A DNA stretch of 64,000 nucleotides from Lycium barbarum (taxonomy: Eukaryota > Streptophyta > Magnoliopsida > Solanales > Solanaceae). The notes under the pieces were generated by a model, which saw only the letters and a list, made by a program, of their open reading frames with translations, did no database searches and had not been told where the DNA came from. This document shows positions 20,021 through 33,560 of this stretch, one piece after another. A program made the translations under genes and the position numbers. The DNA lies in NCBI RefSeq assembly GCF_019175385.1, contig NC_083341.1:90732321-90796320 (forward strand), in the 5' to 3' direction. Positions within the stretch are counted from its first letter, which is position 1. Each line of letters opens with the position of its first letter.

Positions 20021-22054
20021 ATGATTTAGGATTGTTTAGTTCTGGCCAAAAATCTCTTACTCTTTTCTGTAGTTCCAGGGCTAAGCCCAAAACATATTTG
20101 TTGTACTTTTTCCGAATTTTTTTTTTGGTTAAGTGGGTCCGGTAACATGTCCATCGGGCTGGGCCTTGGCCCTTAAACTCTGTAATTTGTCTTAGTTTAT
20201 TTCCAGAAAAATAGTGTATGTGCCTCAGTACAAGCGAATTTATACATATACATATATGCCTAAAACTATTTTTTTTTTGGATTCATCTGATTTTGGTTTT
20301 TTAAAAGAAAGCAGGACTCATTTTGGTAAAACACGTCATTTATACAATTCTAAAACATACGTTCGTTTGATTTTTTTAAAAATAGAACTTATTTTTTGTA
20401 AAAGCGTATTTATTCAAAACAGTTCCGAAAAGCATGTATACGCCTGGACTAAAACAGGATTTTTGAAAAACTTATCTGGGAGATGAAACAATACACTATT
20501 TCTTATAAAGCGCATTTGAAAAGCGTATTTATTCAAAACAATACACTATTTCTTGTAATGATGGGACTGAACATTTTATTTTCTTTACTACCCTAGCCGT
20601 TTGTATTTCTTTTTGGAAAACATTTACGTTAATCCGGGTTTTAAAATCGTGTTGGGGCCTAAGGTCTAACTAAACGGCATATGCACCGTTCACCTAAGAT
20701 GCCTAATTCAAAATGTAAAGATTCCAATAATAATGTGAGTTTGTATAAATACAATATTTCAAACAAGAGAACAAATTGGCATGCTGAAATATAAAGGAGG
20801 AAAACGAAGTGAGTTAGGGGTGTACCACACCCCTTAAAAGCCATTTTTACCCATGGTTGGTCCTTCGTGCCATTCTCACCATGGCTGGGCCTTCATAATA
20901 TTAGCTTCCATTTTAAACTCAATAATTTGAATGAATGTTTCTATTGGGCCTTTGGCCCAACAGGCTGGTTGGACTCTAGCCCAAGTGGCCGTGCGGTAGG
21001 AGGAAAAGCAAAAGGAATTAAATTAGTGTAGGTTCAGGTGGATCTAATCACTATCAGGATTATACACTCATATAAATACATGTTCCTATTTTTAAAATCT
21101 ACATTTGATGGACCTAATTCTATCATAACCATACACGATATATTCATACATATACACACCTCCCCACTTGATTACAAGTGCACAACCAAGGACTTAATCA
21201 TATATCATTGCTCTACTGGAAAATTTCAAACCGTGATATACCATGGGAAAAGGTTGTCACCACACTTTTTCTAGACACCGCACAAGTTCCAAGGGATTTC
21301 ATGAACCCCCGGCATGGCTAGATATCGGGGAGTGGCTAGACCTATCCCCTAAAACCTCCTCAAACTTCCAAACAAACTAGTGTGGCCACAGTATATAATC
21401 GTAGTCTTAAAGCCGTGCACAAGTATCAACTTGTGGGAAATATCTTGAATACAAGTGGCTTTTAAATAAATTCAGAATCAAGATAAAAGAGTGGAACAAG
21501 TACAATAATGTAATAATATACATTCAATATATACAACACTTTCAGAAATCTTTATTAAATAAATGGCCTAAAGAAGTCATTTTCTTTTATTCGCATATGT
21601 ATGCTACCCATAACCAGCCTACTTTATCATAGGTATACACATAATATATCTTTGTCATACACATGATATGTGTATACCATGTGTATACTCCCCTTATCTT
21701 ACAAGTCTAGGTAGAATCTATGTTTTAATTTTATTCTTACATGCCCAAATACTATGCACAAGGCAAAGTTAATCAAAATCCCAACCTTAATTCCCATGCA
21801 CATCAAAGATAATGATTTGTCAATTCATATATTTATAGCAGGTCTTGGGATAGAAGATTAAAGATTGTTTAAAATATCACAGAAGCACAATAAAAGGGTA
21901 TAAACAAAGGCAAAATTCCACAACTTGTAATCCTCAAGAGATAGGACTGTAACATCAAAAACCTTAACAACAACACCAAATGAAACTGGGACTATCCAAT
22001 TTTATATTCTCAAAAAGAACCATAGAAAATCTTTGTATTAATACAGCAGATGCA
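20021..22054. other. Unassigned AT-rich sequence between elements
   Basis: No coding region, LTR end or pol similarity recognised. Short features seen: a duplicated AAAGCGTATTTATTCAAAAC (about 20402 and 20521) with a repeated ACAATACACTATTTCTT (about 20490 and 20538), and two perfect small inverted repeats, GGGGTGT/ACACCCC (20817-20833) and TTGGGCC/GGCCCAA (about 20944-20960). It may be degraded older repeat or true intergenic DNA. Confidence 0.5.
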
Positions 22055-24723
22055 TGATACGCTCAAATTACACCTTTTATTAGCGTAAAGCGGACGATGT
22101 CAAATATAGTAACCCAACAAGATTGGCGTCGAATCCCACAGGGAATATGGTGTGAAAGGGTTACTAAACTCGTAGAATGCTTAATTTAGGTCTACTGTTT
22201 TAATCCGATGATTTGGTAAAAGTTGGTTGTTTTATAACTAATGGCTAACTAATTGCTTTGGATTATAATTTATGGTAAAAGAAACCAAGGTTGTGTCCCC
22301 TTTTGATAAAGTGTATGATCATGGGTATTGATCTTGATATACTTCTAATGGATCATTACATGAATGCACTTAACCTCTATATGAATCTCTACTATTTCCC
22401 AATAAGTAAAGGTTATCTCTTTCTATGATTTTCCCAAATATAAGTAAATATTGAAGAATGGTTAATTATGCTAAGTAAATTCTTCTTATTCCTAAGTGAA
22501 TTTATTAAACAAAGTTTAGAGCTTTGAGTTCTTGTTATTTATTCTTACCAAACCCTAATTGTTTTCCCAAACAAATCAAGATTTATGGCTTTAATCAATG
22601 TTTGCAACCATTAATTATGAATGAAGAATGAAGAATAAATAAACCCTAATAATCCATCATGTGTATATCAATCACAAACCCTAATAATACTTGATTGATG
22701 TTTTGAAACTCCAAAGTAAAGAGAATATTTCATGTTCTAAGCCAAAAGTGAAAAAAATAACTGGTCCGAAATAAAACCCTACATTGGACTATTTATAGGT
22801 TTTGAAATGTAAAAGTTACAGAATTACACTTTGGTTCCCACCGACATAAAATACGGTCCGTATTTCACATTACGGACCATAAACCAATTCACGCCTTGGG
22901 TTTCCTTCAAGATCTGGGCAACTGTAAAATCATGGATTACGGATCATATTTTGATTTACGGTCCGTCTCCTGCTTGATCGTCTTTCAATCTTGCAAAATT
23001 TCAACTTTCTGCCCAGCGTTAAAATGTTAAATACGCTTTGAAATACGGACCATAAAGTGGAATACGATCCGTAAAAGTTGTTCGTATTTCACCATCTTCT
23101 CATCATTCCTTTCTGGTTTTTCTTATCTTTAAATACGCCCAAGGAATACGGCCAGTATTTTGTCATCCAGGCCCATTCTGCACTTCAACAGTTTTTATCC
23201 CAAAATTGCTCCATTACTTGAAAAACACTAAAAACACATTAAATTGCCACTAACTTGCTTAAAAAAAAGTAATGTGCCATAATTTTTCGGTACATCAACA
23301 CCCCCTACTTAAAGTCTTTGCTTTGTCCTCAAGCAAGTCATACAACACAACGACTCGATCTAAAATCTAGATATAATAGAGTACTAATGATTACAATGGT
23401 TTTAACTTCGAACTATGGGCATGCATGTTTATCACAAATAACCACCTCAACTTTCAAAATCATAACATGACTCATACTCAGGACACTACAACTCACAGTG
23501 AAGTTTCAATGCATGTCATAACATTATCATCAGCATCAGTATACACACAAACGTTGCTTTTTCGGGAATGCTCATAATTTCATCTGAATTCCCTCACATA
23601 TACCAAGGAATGTCCCTCACACATATGTACATCACAATAGGGACTAAGACAAAGGAGAAAAGAAATCACTCACTCTCACAAAGAAATTCACAGATTGCAC
23701 TTACCCATACCATAGGCTTGCCCTCGTTTTAAATATTCTCATCTTGGGACATCATAGTTATGATCAGTCTAGGACTTTGTGGGGTTGTAATGTCAGCTTC
23801 GGGATGGGTAGGATACATATTTGGTCAATAGTGGCTCGCCCTCCTTGAACACTACAGTTTTTTCTTTAAAAAAAAATTCCATCCTTCTTACTTTGCTTCA
23901 TTACGTTATCCTGTAGGGTGGGTGTTTCTTTATTGGACTAACATTAACAACTTCTTTTTTTTTTAGATTATCTAGGATTTTGTTCAACACTATGCTTATC
24001 AACACCGAACCCTACACCATATACTTGGCTTCCACCCTCAACTTAGGATTTTCAGCCTCATTCTCCACAGAATTCCCCCTAATAACCCCCAACTTATTCA
24101 TTTTTCACCTTCATAGTGTCAAGGAGGGATTTTGGTGCAAAAAATGGGATTATTCAAAGAAAGGGTAATCGTTAACGGCTAGTCAAAGAAATAGGTCACA
24201 AAGGCTCAAATGGGTAACTAGGGATCATTGCTCATTCATGTATGGATAAAAGCGTTTAGAAAGGGTTTCCAATCACACAAAGACGGCCTAGGATCATTTC
24301 ACAACCAACACATCTTTAGAATGCAAATACGACTATTCATGCAAGTTCTAGATTGCAAGCACAATAAGTGAACAAAAAAAACTCACAACACACAATGCCA
24401 ACGGAATTCAGCTTAACATAACATCCCAAGAAATCATTCATAGTGCCTAATACTCTCATAATTATCATGACATGAAAAGAACCAATCCCGTCAATTAATA
24501 GTTATTCCTAAGTATTCATCAAAATTTTGAGGGATTCCATTTTTTTTTCAAAGTCAAAAATTAACATGCCGCAGGTTACTAAAGTACTACCATATAAGTC
24601 ACCGCTACTCTATTCTACCTAGAAAACCTAAACATGCCAATTTTGACAACAAAAACCTCGCAGGAAAAGAACTCTAGCAAAGAAAATCCGAGGAGGGTTC
24701 CTAAACACATATTTACAATACCA
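22055..24723 (-). repeat. Athila element 3' LTR
   Basis: 2,669 bp, from TGATACGCTC to AATACCA. Homologous to 33713-35136 followed by 41691-43091. The right copy has an extra ~115 bp near 34340-34460 that is missing here. Many substitutions separate the copies, so this element is clearly older than element 1. It contains TACGGTCCGTA palindromes at 22852-22882 and near 23045. Confidence 0.88.
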
Positions 24724-24738
24724 CCCCTAACAAAAAAA

Positions 24739-26585
24739 TTAAGTGGAACGTGGTGGCGGAACTAGTGCGGCTGTTGTACCGTGCGCTCTAAGCGCCTCAA
24801 GCTCATTCTTCAGACCCTCCAACTCACTCCTCAAAAACACAGACTCCTTACTAGGTGCGGTCTTTTCTCGAGTCACCAATCTAGACTCAAATCTATCTAG
24901 TATAGCCTGATATACTTTGTGCTTCTTTTAGAACTCTGCACGGATCTCTGTAGTGGCCTCTGTAATCAATGTCTCCATGATCTTTACTACCTTATGTTTG
25001 AACAGCTGTAGGATCCTCCCTACCTGTCTTTCAGCCGTCACTGCCTTGAATGCCATCTGACTATAGTTATCATGGCTGAAATTAAGTAGTTTTAAATCTG
25101 GGTCTTCAGGCTCCGCGGATGTAGTTGCAGTGGCAGACCCCGAGGGAGGACTATGTGTGGTAGCTGTAGCACGAGCTGTCTTGGCTGTGGATGCCAGTGT
25201 ATCTACAGTCTCATCCGCAGCCTCAGTACTCACGGCAACACTCTCTGGGACACTTGTAGTGGTAACAGCCGGCTCAGTAGCAGTAGCATCAATGTCGGGC
25301 TCTACCGGATCAGTCCCAAAAGCATGGCTCGGACTCAAATCTAACTGAGTGTCGTCATCATCACCGGAATTATCTGCCTCCTTGTCATTCTTGCCCGGAA
25401 CTTTATTCTTCCTCCAATCTCCCACATGGAAAACTTTGATGGTATTGTCCTATTCTGGAAGCTGGATTATCTTCACCCTTCTACACAACTCTGTGATAAG
25501 AAACGGGAATACCATGGTTTCTTGGGCTTGTGTGCCCCCACATGCAGCTCATCAGCAATTAGTTCTCCAACATCCATCGGATACTTTGACATAAACAAGG
25601 AAATAGTGACTTCCTGACTGGTCGTAAGGGTGTCGACAACCTGGGTTGGAGTGATCCAGTACCTAAGCAATGTCCACCTAAACTTGGCTGCCATCAACAG
25701 GAAACATTTAGTAATCCTAACTCTCCCATCATATGTCCATTTCTGCTTGTATGGCTGAGATGTCATAGTGGTTGCAGTCCATTCCCTCAAAGACTTGTTG
25801 TCTTTCCTTGCCCTCTTGTCTAGGAAGAGGCTCAAATTGGTAGGTGCCACATAGTCATTGCCAAATAAAACTCTGTTGGTGGCCTTGGAGGAAATATCAA
25901 CATGGGAGTTCCAAATTGTCACATTCTCCAACATAGGTATTTAAGGCCACGCGCGACTCGGCTTGTTTAGAGCCATCAACCCAGCCCCATATGCCACATA
26001 AAAATTCCCTCATGACGTGCGGACAATACTCTCCTGGCTCGTGAGTGAAGGCATCCAACTAATATATCCTGACGGTCTCGTCAAGCTGTGGATGTGCCTA
26101 GACACCCTCGAAAATCAGCCACCGCTCCTCAAATATGCTCCTCTGTGGCTTGCCCCCATTTTCTGTCCCGGCCATCCATTGGACATATATCTATTTTTAA
26201 CATTTGACCGAGAACCTGAGTTTTTCTTCCTCAAGATGTTTGGTCAAGATGGACAATTTTCGACCCTCTGGTGCTGTACCGACATCCTAAGCATGGCTAG
26301 CACTTGGCTCCTCTAAGCCACTTTCTTCGTTAGTTTGTTGTGTCGCCCCCTGCTTGCTGCTTCCACGTCAGAACCCCCCTCTTCAGACTGGGCAGGTTCC
26401 GACTCAGACCTAGATGGTGTCATGGTTGGGGGTGTGCCATGTGTGGGGGCCCCTCTGACCTTCGGTGGAAGTATAACTTCTACGAACTCGGATCCTGAAT
26501 TTTCTCCTTCAAAATTGGAGGGTTCATCTCTCAAATTAAAATTCGTGCTCACTTTCTTTCCTTTGCCCTTGCGTCGGGGCCCCAT
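24739..26585 (-). pseudogene. Athila third ORF (downstream of pol), broken
   Basis: Starts at the Met at 26585 with a basic N-terminus (MGPRRKGKGKK) and an acidic/Ser-rich linker. A globular region then reads, through frameshifts between 26312 and 25935, as WMAGT, EERWLIFEG, HVMREF and, in the open piece 25934-25473, NVTIWNSHVDISSKATN, KFRWTLLRYWITPTQVVD and YPMDVGELIADEL. This resembles the plant 'putative transposon protein' domain often found in Solanaceae elements. After a Thr/Ala-rich linker (25425-24928) and an in-frame TAA, a charged, probably coiled-coil C-terminus continues to a stop at 24739-24741, only 15 bp from the LTR. The function is unknown; the ORF at this place in Athila has been called env-like, but I see no signal peptide or membrane segment here. 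Confidence 0.7.
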
Positions 26586-28096
26586 TTTTTTTGCTGCATT
26601 TCTTTTTCTAACCTATTCTGGCAAAAGACACCTCCTATTAGTTACCATGAAACAACTAAACAAAAGAGAAAACAAAAGAATTGCACAAAAAAAAAAAGAA
26701 AAAAACTATGTTTTGTCTGTGACCGTAAACATAAATGACGGACTGTAAAGTGAAATACGGTCTGTAACTCAGGTAAATTGTGCCATCTCAATTTTTGGAC
26801 CTCCCTGTTTTTTTGTTTTCTCAATTTAATGACTAAGGACGGACTGTAAAGTGAAATATTGTCCGTAATTCAGGTTGTAATGTGCCATCTCATATTTTTG
26901 ACTTCACTGCTTGTGGCTTTTCAATATTACGACTAAATACGGACCGTAAAGTGAAATACGGTCCGTATCCTGAGTTCGTCTTTCGCTTCATACAGTCATA
27001 AAAATAGCGTATGTTTTGGTAGTTCAAGAAAACATCAATTATCATGGTTTCACAATGTTTTAGGGGTCAGGTTACTCAGAATTCACCCAATTTCATAACA
27101 AATTCTATTCAATGACTCACGGGTCATGCTATTGGTGGGCATACCAACACTTGAAATTTGAAATTCAAGGTGTGGAATTCCCTCCAATCCATTTACGTCC
27201 TATCAACAAACGTCCCAAGAGATTTACAAACTTATAGCATCATTAGCCCAACACAAGATCATTAACCAAGACAAATTTCACAAAACCCTAGTGTAATCAA
27301 CACCTACCAACTATTGCATACCCAAATTGAGTAAATTAAGAGTGGACAGTGTCAATCATACCTGTAATGATGAATACTAGATGATAACCTTGAAGAACTT
27401 TTGAGATTAAAACCAACAAGAGCAGTTAAACCAAAGGCAGAGAGATTAGGGTTATGGTTTGGTTAAAATGATGAATTTGGTGCAATGGTGTATTTATGGA
27501 GATGGAGGGTGGAAGATGGTGGGTTTGGTAGTGGAAGGTCGTGGGTTGATGTGTTAGGAGTGGGAGTTATTTTTGAAGTGGTGGGAATATGAAAATAGGC
27601 GGCATTTATGTTTCTCTCTCTGCCCGTTTATTTCAGCGACTGCTTGCTTCTTATCATTTTCTTTTCATTTCTAAATATGGTCTGTAAAGTGACATACGGC
27701 TCGTATTTAACGATTTTCTTTAGACAATGCACTATGTTGTGTCATGAAGGATTACGACCAGGTTTACGGGCCGTGTTTTGATATACAGTCCGTATTCCAT
27801 GATCATAATTTTTCATGTTACAATACAGTGCTACTGTTTTTTGACATTGTTAAATACGCCTTGTTTTTGCCCCGTATTGTGAAATATGGTCTGTAACTCA
27901 AAGCGGTATTTTGCAATGTTGCAAAATAGTCTATCTGAGGCTTAACTTACCTGGTCTTCATTAATGTTTTCTGCAATATAGTCTTGCAGCCAAACAAATG
28001 TTACCCTATATGCTTCAAGAACAAAAAGAAAATACCCATTACACTTGGGTTGCCGAAGCGCTTGATTTAACGTCGCGGCATGACGGTTGTACCAAT
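26586..28096. other. Athila spacer between pol and the third ORF, rich in TACGG palindromes
   Basis: No coding sequence. It carries repeated inverted pairs of TACGGACC and GGTCCGTA, often separated by GTAAAGTGAAATAC: near 26728-26770, 26836-26875, 26937-26968 (perfect 9-bp arms), 27673-27710, 27762-27800 and 27867-27900. The same motif lies in this element's LTRs. The region near 27280-27500 may hold sequence for expression of the third ORF, but no promoter can be named. Confidence 0.55.
26937..26968. repeat. Palindrome ATACGGACC / GGTCCGTAT
   Basis: Perfect 9-bp arms with a 14-bp spacer (GTAAAGTGAAATAC); the best of a series in this spacer. Confidence 0.8.
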
Positions 28097-29449
28097 TTAC
28101 TCTTGGTCGGGACTCGTTGAGTCAGTATTCGTCCCAAAGTGCTTCAACTGGTATCGGTCAACGATTCTATCACCATCAACCATCCCATGATACTGCTTCA
28201 CCCTCTGCCCGTTCACCTTAAATGTCCGAGTTTCATATCTGGACTTCAGTTCAATCGCCCCATGGAGTGAAACACTTACCACCTCAAACGGACCGGACCA
28301 CCTTGACTTTAGCTTACCCAGTAGCAGTTTCAATCGAAAGTTAAACAGCAAGACTGGATCACCCTTGTAGAATTCTCGCTTAAGGATTTTCTTGTAATGA
28401 TACTGCTTTATCCTTTCTTTATAAAGTGTTGTACTTTCATATGCCTGGTACCGGAATTCATCCATCTCATTGAGTTAAAACATCCTGAGCTTAGTTGCTT
28501 CTTCCTAATCCATGTCTAGTTTCTTCAAGGCCCACATAGCCTTATGTTCAAGTTCAACCGACAGGTGATAAGTTTTTCCGAAGATGAGCTTGAAGGGTGA
28601 AGTCCCAATCAGAGTCTTAAAAGCAGTCCGATACGCCCATAGAACATCATCAAGCTTGCGGGACCAATTAGTTCTATTTGTGTTCACTGTTTTAGCTAGA
28701 ATACTCTTGATCTCCCGATTGGAGACTTCAACTTACCCACTTGTCTGAAGATGATAGGGAGTTGCTACCCTATGTTTCACTCCATACTTCTCCATCAATC
28801 CCGCGAAAGCTCTATTACAAAAGTGGGAACCACCATCATTGATTATAGTCCTCAGGGTACCAAAACAAGTAAATATGTTCTTCTTTAGGAACCCCATGAT
28901 ACTCTTGGCCTCATTGTTAGGTAAAGCCACCGCTTCTACCCATTTCGACACATAGTACACAACAACCAAGATATACTTCATGCCACCAGAGCTCACAAAG
29001 GGTCCCATAAAATCAATCCCCCAGACATCGAACACTTCCACCTCCATCACAAAATTCATAGGCATCTCTTGCCTTCTGCCTATACTTCCTTGCCTTTGAC
29101 ATTGATCACAAGACCGCACCAGTAGATTTGCATCATGAAAGATAGTCGGCCAGTAATAACCGCATTTAAGAACTTTAGCAGCAGTCTGGTTACCACTGTG
29201 ATGACCCCCAACAGAAGAGTCATGGCATGCCTTTAGAATCGCCATCACTTTAGTTTCGGGAAAACAACGACGAATGATGTTGTCAGCGCATGTTCGGAAC
29301 AAGTAAGGCTCGTCCCAATAGTATTGGCGAGAATCCCGCAAGAACTTCTTCTTTTGGTATGCTTTGATCTCTTCTGGAAATATACGTGTCACCAAATAAT
29401 TGGCAATATCGGCATACCACGGTGCCACCTCCATTGACACAGCCAACAC
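28097..29449 (-). pseudogene. Athila integrase, broken
   Basis: Open pieces 29449-28733, 28687-28505 and 28465-28097. The first has the HHCC zinc finger (HDSSVGGHHSGNQTAAKVL, then CDQCQRQG) and the first two catalytic residues (WGIDFMGPF, NDGGSHFCN). A TAA near 28733 replaces a Gln codon, just before the catalytic Glu stretch ([12 protein letters not shown]). The second piece is the end of the core ([16 protein letters not shown]). The third is the C-terminal DNA-binding region (KLKSRWSGPFEVVSVS, GQRVKQYH). No chromodomain is seen, as expected for Athila. The catalytic D, D and E residues appear intact; only the reading frame is damaged. Confidence 0.88.
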
Positions 29450-29596
29450 CCTCTCATCTAGAAATGCATCATCAATATCTAGCTCATCCGAAGGTCTCCC
29501 AGCTTCTTCAAGCCGAGAGAGATGGTCAGCAAGTTAATTCTCAGTTCCCCTGCGGTCTTTCACCTCAAAGTCAAACTCTTGCAACAATAGCACCTA

Positions 29597-30923
29597 TCAG
29601 ATCAATCGTGGCTTAGCTTTATTTTTCACCATCAGGTGTCTCAATGTGGCTTGATCGGTGTATACCATGACTTCGGACCCCAACAGATAGGCCCGAAACT
29701 TCTCAAAAGCAAAAACTATTGTAAGCAGCTCTTGCTCCGTTACTGTGTAATTCATCTGAGTAGCATTCAATGTTCTGCTTGCATAATAGATTGGATGCAT
29801 GATTTTATTATGTCTTTGGCCAAGCACAGCACTGATAGCAAAACCACTTGTGTCACACATCAATTCGAACGGTAAAGACCACTCGGGAGAAATAATAATA
29901 GGTGTTGTGGTCAACCGCTGCTTCAATTCATCGAACTTTTTAGCACTTCTCGTCAAATTCAAACTTAGCCTCTTTTTTAAGAAGCTTGCACATCGGACTA
30001 GCGATTTTTGAGAAATTCTTGATGAACCGCCTATATAAATCGGCCTGTCCCAAAAAGCTCCAGACACCCTTAACTGAGATAGGCGGAGGAAGCTTCAAAA
30101 TCACATCAATATTCACTTGATCGACCTCAATCCCTTTTTCACAGATTTTATGCCCGAGGACGATCCCTTCCTTCACCACGAAGTGGCACTTCTCCTAATT
30201 CAGCACCAGATTAGTCTCCTCACAACGTTTAAGTACTTGAACCAGATGGCCAAGGCAATCATCAAAAGAATCACCAACACCCGAGAAGTCATCCATAAAG
30301 ACCTCAAGAATTGTTTCCACCATATCAAAGAATATTGACATGATACACCGCTGAAACGTAGCCGGTGCATTCCAAACACGAAGCGGCATTCTGCTGAAAG
30401 CAAATGTCCCATACGGACAAGTGAAAGTCGTCTTTTCTTGATCTTCTAGGGTGATGTTTATCTGATTATAGCCCGAATAACCATCAAGGAAGCAATAGTA
30501 AGATCGCCCCGCTAGCTGATCAAGCATTTGATCAATAAAAGGCATAGTGAAGTGATCCTTACAAGTGGCAGTGTTGAGCTTGTGATAATCCATGGAAACT
30601 CTCCATCCAGTTACAGTCCTTGTCAGAATCAGTTCATTTTTTGCATTGGGCACCACTGTGATGCCGCCCTTTTTCGGAACACATTGGACTGGGCTTACCC
30701 ATTTACTGTTAGCAATCAGGTAAACCACTCCAGCATCTAACCATTTGATGATCTCTTTCTTGACGACTTCTTGCATATTCTCATTCAGTCTCCTTTGATG
30801 CTCCACGCTCGGCTTGCTATCCTCCTCCAACTGGATTTTATGTTCACAAATCCCATAAGGAATTCCCCGAATGTCTACGATGGTCCAACCAATGGCATGC
30901 CTATACTCACGCAATACCTCCAA
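29597..30923 (-). pseudogene. Athila reverse transcriptase and RNase H, broken
   Basis: The 30923-30195 piece has PVQCVPKKGGITVV, RTVTGWRVSMDYHKLNTAT, FLDGYSGYNQI, EKTTFTCPYGTFAF and the catalytic box FMDDFSGVG. These are Athila-lineage RT motifs. A stop and frame changes follow: 30179-29940 holds the RT thumb/connection (SFLGQADLYRRFI) and 30067-29597 begins RNase H (ELMCDTSGFAISAVLGQ, TVTEQELLTIVFAFEKFRAY, YTDQATLRHL). Upstream, 31130-30927 (KPSIIEPPKLVLKHLPPHLKYEF) is the usual link between protease and RT. This enzyme would turn element RNA into cDNA in the particle. Confidence 0.9.
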
Positions 30924-31105
30924 AAGTCACTCAATCTGTTCCTCAGTCAGTAGTGCTGAAACAATTACTGGCAATGTATTATTCGGACCAAGGAACTCGT
31001 ACTTCAAATGTGGTGGGAGATGCTTAAGCACCAACTTCGGTGGTTCAATGATCGAAGGCTTTACTGGAGGAGTTGTTCTATTTTCCAGATCAAGATTCAG
31101 CTTCT

Positions 31106-31647
31106 TTAGGTGGTAAGAATATGAACCCAACCCAACCCAACAAGAGAATTAACTGTCTCCACATAACCCTTCATATCTTCAGCATCAAAGTCTACAAGAA
31201 TACCAGCCAGAGCTTCACCCAAACTTTCTTCTTCCATCTTGAACTCCACTGTTTCATCAATAAAATCAAAAGGATCAATCACTAAAATGCTCTCATAAGC
31301 ACTTGGTAACATCATCCCTTACTTGCCTGAAAAGTAACTTCCTCATCATTGACTCGGAACTTGATTCCACTCTTCTCCGAATCCATCAGAGCTTTCCATG
31401 TAGAGAGGAAGGGTCTCCCCAGAATAATAGGAATGTCCCAATCAGTAGCACAGTCCAGAATCACAAAATCTGCGGGCAACATGAATTTACCAACCCGCAC
31501 AAGAACATCATCAACCACGCTAACAAGCTTCTTAATAGATCTATCAGCCATATGTAACCTCATAGTAGTCAACCTTGGCATCCCCAAACTTAATTGCTTG
31601 TATATAGCAAGTGGCATCAAATTAATACTTGCCCCATTATCACACAA
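31106..31647 (-). pseudogene. Athila aspartic protease and linker
   Basis: The 31647-31312 piece starts at MCDNGASINLMPLAIYKQL, the Athila protease active site (normally ...CDLGASINLMP). The Asp is kept, the next residue is changed, then come LVSVVDDVLVRVGKFMLPADFVIL and the PIILGRPFLST motif. The 31315-31106 piece is an acidic linker in another frame (FDFIDETVEFKMEEESLGE) leading to the RT region. The protease would cut the Gag-Pol polyprotein. Confidence 0.85.
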
Positions 31648-31699
31648 AGCGCGAGCAAAATCATGGTGCCCAACAGAACAAGGAATGGTAAACTCCCCA

Positions 31700-33560
31700 G
31701 GATCGCCCTTCTTCTAAACAGTAGTGGTTGAAATGATAGAACTCACAGTGTGATTCAAACTCACAGTTTCATGTTGCACCATTTTCTTCTTGGTCAGAAG
31801 GTCCTTCAAATATTTAGCAAAATCGGGCATCTCCTTGACAGCTTCCAAGAAAGAAAATTTAGAGACAACTGCTTTAGCTAATCATAAATTTTTTGAACTT
31901 AGCATCTTCCTTCTTCTTAACCAACCTCTGAGGAAAAGGAGGTTTAGAATTGAAAAGCTAAGTCAAAGGGCGGAGAGCCCCTTTCACAATTTGCTTGCTC
32001 TTATCATCAGCCTCCTTCAAAATCTCTGGAATATCAGCAACCTTCTTGTCAGTAGGATTCTCATAAAAAATAATTGGTGCTTCCGATTGCACCACTTCAT
32101 CTTCATCTATCGGCTCGAGCTCAACAGCCTTCTTTTCAGCACCTTGGAGTATTTTACCACTCCGAGTACTAATGGAAAACACACGGTCTATACCGCCTCC
32201 CCCGTTCTTTGGATTTAGAACAGTGTCACTAGCAAGTCCTCCCTTTTATGAGGGTGTTGCTCTCTAGAAATATCACGTATCTGCGATTCGAGCTTCTAAA
32301 TAGCTGCTGTATAGGAACCCACTATCTCCGTTAGCCCAGATAATGTCCTCTCAGACTTTGATTGATTTGCTAGAACCTTCTCAAGCATTGCTTCAACCCT
32401 CGAACTACTTTGCTCTGTTGATTGCCCTTTCGGTGGTATATAAGGATTGGAACTCTTATTCCAAAAATTGTTGTTGTTGTTGTAGGTCCCTTGGTTCGTA
32501 CCACCATAATTATTATTATTCTAGTTCCCTGAGTTGTTGTTGTTGTAGGCACCCTGACCCTGCTGAGGTCTCCATTGATTCTGATTCTGGTACCCACATT
32601 GGTAGTTATGTCTTTGATAACCCCCTTGAGAATTGTTCACATAGTTAGTGTCCTTAACCTGCAAAGGAGGTCCCTCGTGGAATGGACCCTCTTGGGTCTG
32701 GTACACCCCCTTCGACATACCTGACTCATCCTCACAAACATTTACCTTCTTAATCTGGGTCTCAGCAAACATCTTGGTTCGCAAGGAAATATTTGTTACA
32801 AGCTCAGTCAATGTTTACTGGGTATCTTGATTCTCCTTTACCATATTCTAGATCATGACACTACTATAACGCACAATATCAGCATTGTTTGAGTGCCAAG
32901 CCTGATTGTGAGTAGTCAGCCTGTCAAGTATGTTGGTCACTCGTCGGTAAGATTTATTCATAAAACAACCATCATCTGCATTGTTGGCAATTGATTGCGT
33001 CACTGGATCCAGTCCAACTTCTCCATTAATATGTTCTCCAAAAAACCATGATTTGGAATCTTCTACAAATACTTTTTAAATCTCTCCCAAGTTTCATATA
33101 ATTGTTCTCCTGGTCGCTCCTTAAATTCATAGATCTTATCATGAATCTCAGCCTTCTTGCTAGGAGGGTACCATTTCTTGAGAAAGAATGCTACCATATC
33201 TGCCCATGTAGTAATAGAATTTTGGGGCAGCTTCTTGAACCATGCTCTTACTTCTCCAGCTACGGAATATTTGAAAAGCCTCAGTCGAATAGCATCCTGT
33301 GAAACATTGTTTTGGATGTGATTAGCACGTACATCCACAAAATTCTGCAAATGACGTTAAGGGTCATTATCAGTAGAGTTCTGAAAGTAGCCCTCAAGCT
33401 TCAACAACTAGTAGAGAGAGGAGTCAATTTTGACGCTTGCAGCTCCAACTCGAGGATGAACAATAGCAGATGCATAGTCCTCCTCAGGAACAAGATCAGC
33501 GAAAACATTGTTGTCATCTGATTCATTCGCCTGATTATTCAATCGACCCGCTTGGTTACT
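31700..33560 (-). pseudogene. Athila gag, broken by stops and frameshifts
   Basis: Minus-strand translation shows, in order, an N-terminal part around 33540-33360 (ASAIVHPRVGAASVKIDS, then LEGYFQNSTDNDP, with stops near 33413 and 33359), the conserved capsid segment 33350-33063 (RLRLFKYSVAGEVRAWFKKL, ITTWADMVAFFLKKWYPPSK, YETWERFKKYL), a Gln/Asn/Gly-rich region (32811-32521) and a C-terminal TRSGKILQGAEKK segment with an acidic stretch (32182-31958). This is the Athila Gag order. The exact start is not clear. Confidence 0.78.

Noticed and set aside
20214..20486. A 90-codon plus-strand frame in unassigned sequence
   Set aside because: Composition is low-complexity Phe/Lys/Tyr from T/A-rich DNA, with no motif or homologue I recognise; length is within chance for this composition.
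24739..26585. Envelope glycoprotein gene
   Set aside because: The position fits the env-like slot of Athila, but I see no signal peptide, membrane anchor or cleavage site, and the middle resembles a plant transposon-protein domain.
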